Shown here: one piece after another, positions 5,040-6,117 of the stretch | Layout of the letters: each line of letters opens with the position of its first letter | Position numbering within the stretch: the stretch's first letter is position 1 | Origin: Pseudomonadota bacterium | Lineage (GTDB): Bacteria; Pseudomonadota; Gammaproteobacteria; GCA-001735895 | Assembly: GCA_022545625.1 (NCBI GenBank) | Contig: JACZQS010000158.1 | Coordinates: 1 to 6,117 of the forward strand | Reading direction: 5' to 3' | Length of the DNA: 6,117 nt | The notes under the pieces: generated by a model | Told to the model about the DNA's origin: nothing | Databases searched by the model: none | The model's input: the letters and a program-made list of their open reading frames with translations, nothing else | Translations under genes and position numbers: made by a program

Positions 5040-5729
5040 CTATTTATTGAGCGTTCGTCGGTTACGATTCCTGAAGTCTGCCAAAGCGTCTCCCAGCGAT
5101 TCGATAAACTGCTCTGCCGCAGTCGAGAGTGGTTTGTAGCGCGGGTAGATGACGCCCACGTGGATCGGAATTTCCGGCTCGAAAGGCACGATGGCCAGGT
5201 CGTCGAAATGGCCACCAGTGACTACAAATTCATCGACCATTGCCACACCCAGGCCACGCTGCGCGAGACTGGTAGCCACTGTAAAATGGTTTACCAGCAA
5301 GTCACTAGTTGCTTTTTTACGCAGCTCCGGTGTCGCTTCGTCAATCAGGTGCAGAAACTCCTGATCGGCATATCCAAAAATCATATTGTGCTCCATCAGA
5401 TCATCCGTGCACAACGAAGTTCTTTTTGCCAATACATGGTCAACGTGCATCAGGCAAACCACACGGCCGGTGTCCAGCGTTACGCCATCGAGCTCCGGGT
5501 CTGAGGTCGGAAAATGCGCGAGGCTCAGGTCCACGCGACGATTTATCACTTCAGAGCGAATCAGGGACGACGGAGAAATAGTGAGTTGGACACCAATGTC
5601 GGCGTGACTGGCACGAAATGCCTGGACGCCCATCGGCAATACATGCGTCGACAGCGACGGCGGGCAGCCGATGCGGATGCGCCCGACACCCGCATCGCTC
5701 AATTCGAAAGCCAGTTGACTCAAATGAGC
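5040..5729 (-). pseudogene. LysR-family regulator lacking its DNA-binding domain
   Basis: The 229 codons from about 5726 to the TAG at 5040 encode the end of a LysR linker helix (HLSQLAFELSDAGVG) and a complete effector-binding domain, beginning GRIRIGCPPSLSTHVLPMG and ending near PRYKPLSTAAEQFIESLGDAL. The typical protein is about 300 residues, so roughly the first 75, including the whole helix-turn-helix, are missing. The frame stays open to an ATG at 5792, but those extra codons are the antisense of a transposase sequence, not LysR. The remnant is therefore expected to be unable to bind DNA. It sits just upstream of the enolase-family gene on the same strand and may once have regulated it. 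The family and truncation are clear; the exact breakpoint is estimated. Confidence 0.85.
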
Positions 5730-6117
5730 CACATCCTCGTCGATACGCTCGGCCTGCTGTTGAGCGTCGTCGTCCATCCGGCCGACGTGCAAGACCGCGA
5801 CGGCGCCAAGATGGTGTTGAGCAGGCTGAAGGGGCAGTTCGAACGTCTACAATTGATCTGGGCTGACGGCGGATACTCGGGCGTGTTGATCGAGTGGGTA
5901 CACAAGTTTGGTGGGTGGCTATTGGAAATTGTCAGGCGATGCGACGACGTGAGAGGCTTCAAGGTACTTCCGCACCGCTGGGTCGTCGAACGAACATTCG
6001 GATGGCTGGGAAGGTATCGTCGTCTCAGCAAAGACTATGAAGGACTGACTGACACGAGCGAGTCAATGATCTATCTCGCTATGATCAACCTCATGGCCCG
6101 ACGCCTGAGCTATGCAT
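5730..6117 (+). mobile_element. IS5-family transposase, 5'-truncated and cut by the window edge
   Basis: An open frame of 129 codons runs to the right edge and matches the C-terminal half of IS5-family DDE transposases: HILVDTLGLLLSVVVHPA at the start, IWADGGYSG with the second catalytic Asp (codon 46), and RWVVERTFGWLGRYRRLSKDYE with the catalytic Glu (codon 87). The tail MINLMARRLSYA is close to the usual protein end. The N-terminal half, which holds the first catalytic Asp and the terminal domain, is absent, and no left inverted repeat is present. Upstream codons in the same frame are antisense to LysR. The remnant cannot encode an active transposase. Any right inverted repeat would lie beyond the window. 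Confidence 0.88.

Noticed and set aside
4936..5139. Plus-strand open frame of 67 codons in the gap beside the LysR remnant
   Set aside because: Its second half is antisense to the LysR effector domain, it contains the direct repeats, and it has no ribosome binding site or recognisable motif.
5730..5792. Treating the ATG at 5792 as the true LysR start
   Set aside because: The first codons are the reverse complement of the conserved HILVDTLG transposase region and do not encode a helix-turn-helix.
5720..6031. Minus-strand open frame of 103 codons at the right end
   Set aside because: It is antisense to the transposase remnant, whose catalytic motifs are clear on the plus strand.
1..6117. CRISPR array, tRNA, rRNA or riboswitch
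   Set aside because: Reading both strands gave no regular repeat-spacer pattern, no tRNA-like T-loop/anticodon arrangement and no known RNA-gene signature.

Overview
The window looks like chromosomal DNA of a free-living proteobacterium, probably a gammaproteobacterium. The evidence is indirect: a perfect CRP-type operator, proteobacterial LysR regulators, E. coli-like promoter elements, moderate base composition and an IS5-family transposase remnant. No rRNA, tRNA or other taxonomic marker is present, so this placement is an inference. All larger intact genes lie on the minus strand and are described from right to left.

Right end (5040-6117): a LysR-type regulator has lost its DNA-binding half. 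It abuts, head to head, a 5'-truncated IS5-family transposase that runs off the window, so both genes are broken at one junction near 5730. Next comes a 295-bp non-coding stretch (4745-5039) with two 10-bp direct repeats, a consensus -10 box, a 14-bp palindrome lying over the predicted transcription start, and a good ribosome binding site. This stretch serves an enolase-superfamily (mandelate racemase/glucarate dehydratase-like) gene at 3599-4744 that starts with GTG. Several of its canonical active-site positions are changed.

Centre (2414-3598): a fold-type-II PLP enzyme of the D-cysteine desulfhydrase / L-cysteate sulfo-lyase family (2475-3482) has its own extended -10 promoter and a terminator-like hairpin.

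Left half (1-2413): an unrecognised 79-residue plus-strand gene is divergent from a minus-strand unit. That unit holds a possible 30-residue CxxC microprotein, an acyl-CoA dehydrogenase-fold protein, and a LysR-type regulator cut by the left edge. A perfect CRP-type site lies in the divergent region. The acyl-CoA dehydrogenase-like protein has Gln and Gly at the two positions where true dehydrogenases place their catalytic glutamate, and an Arg at residue 84. This is the active-site combination reported for 3-sulfinopropionyl-CoA desulfinase (Acd) of Advenella mimigardefordensis, so I call it a desulfinase.

How the genes may work together: the desulfinase would release sulfite from 3-sulfinopropionyl-CoA, leaving propionyl-CoA. 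A CuyA-like lyase would release sulfite from cysteate, leaving pyruvate and ammonium. The window therefore resembles a small island for organosulfonate/organosulfinate use, with LysR regulators and possible CRP (carbon-status) control. The link of the enolase-family enzyme to sulfur compounds is unproven.
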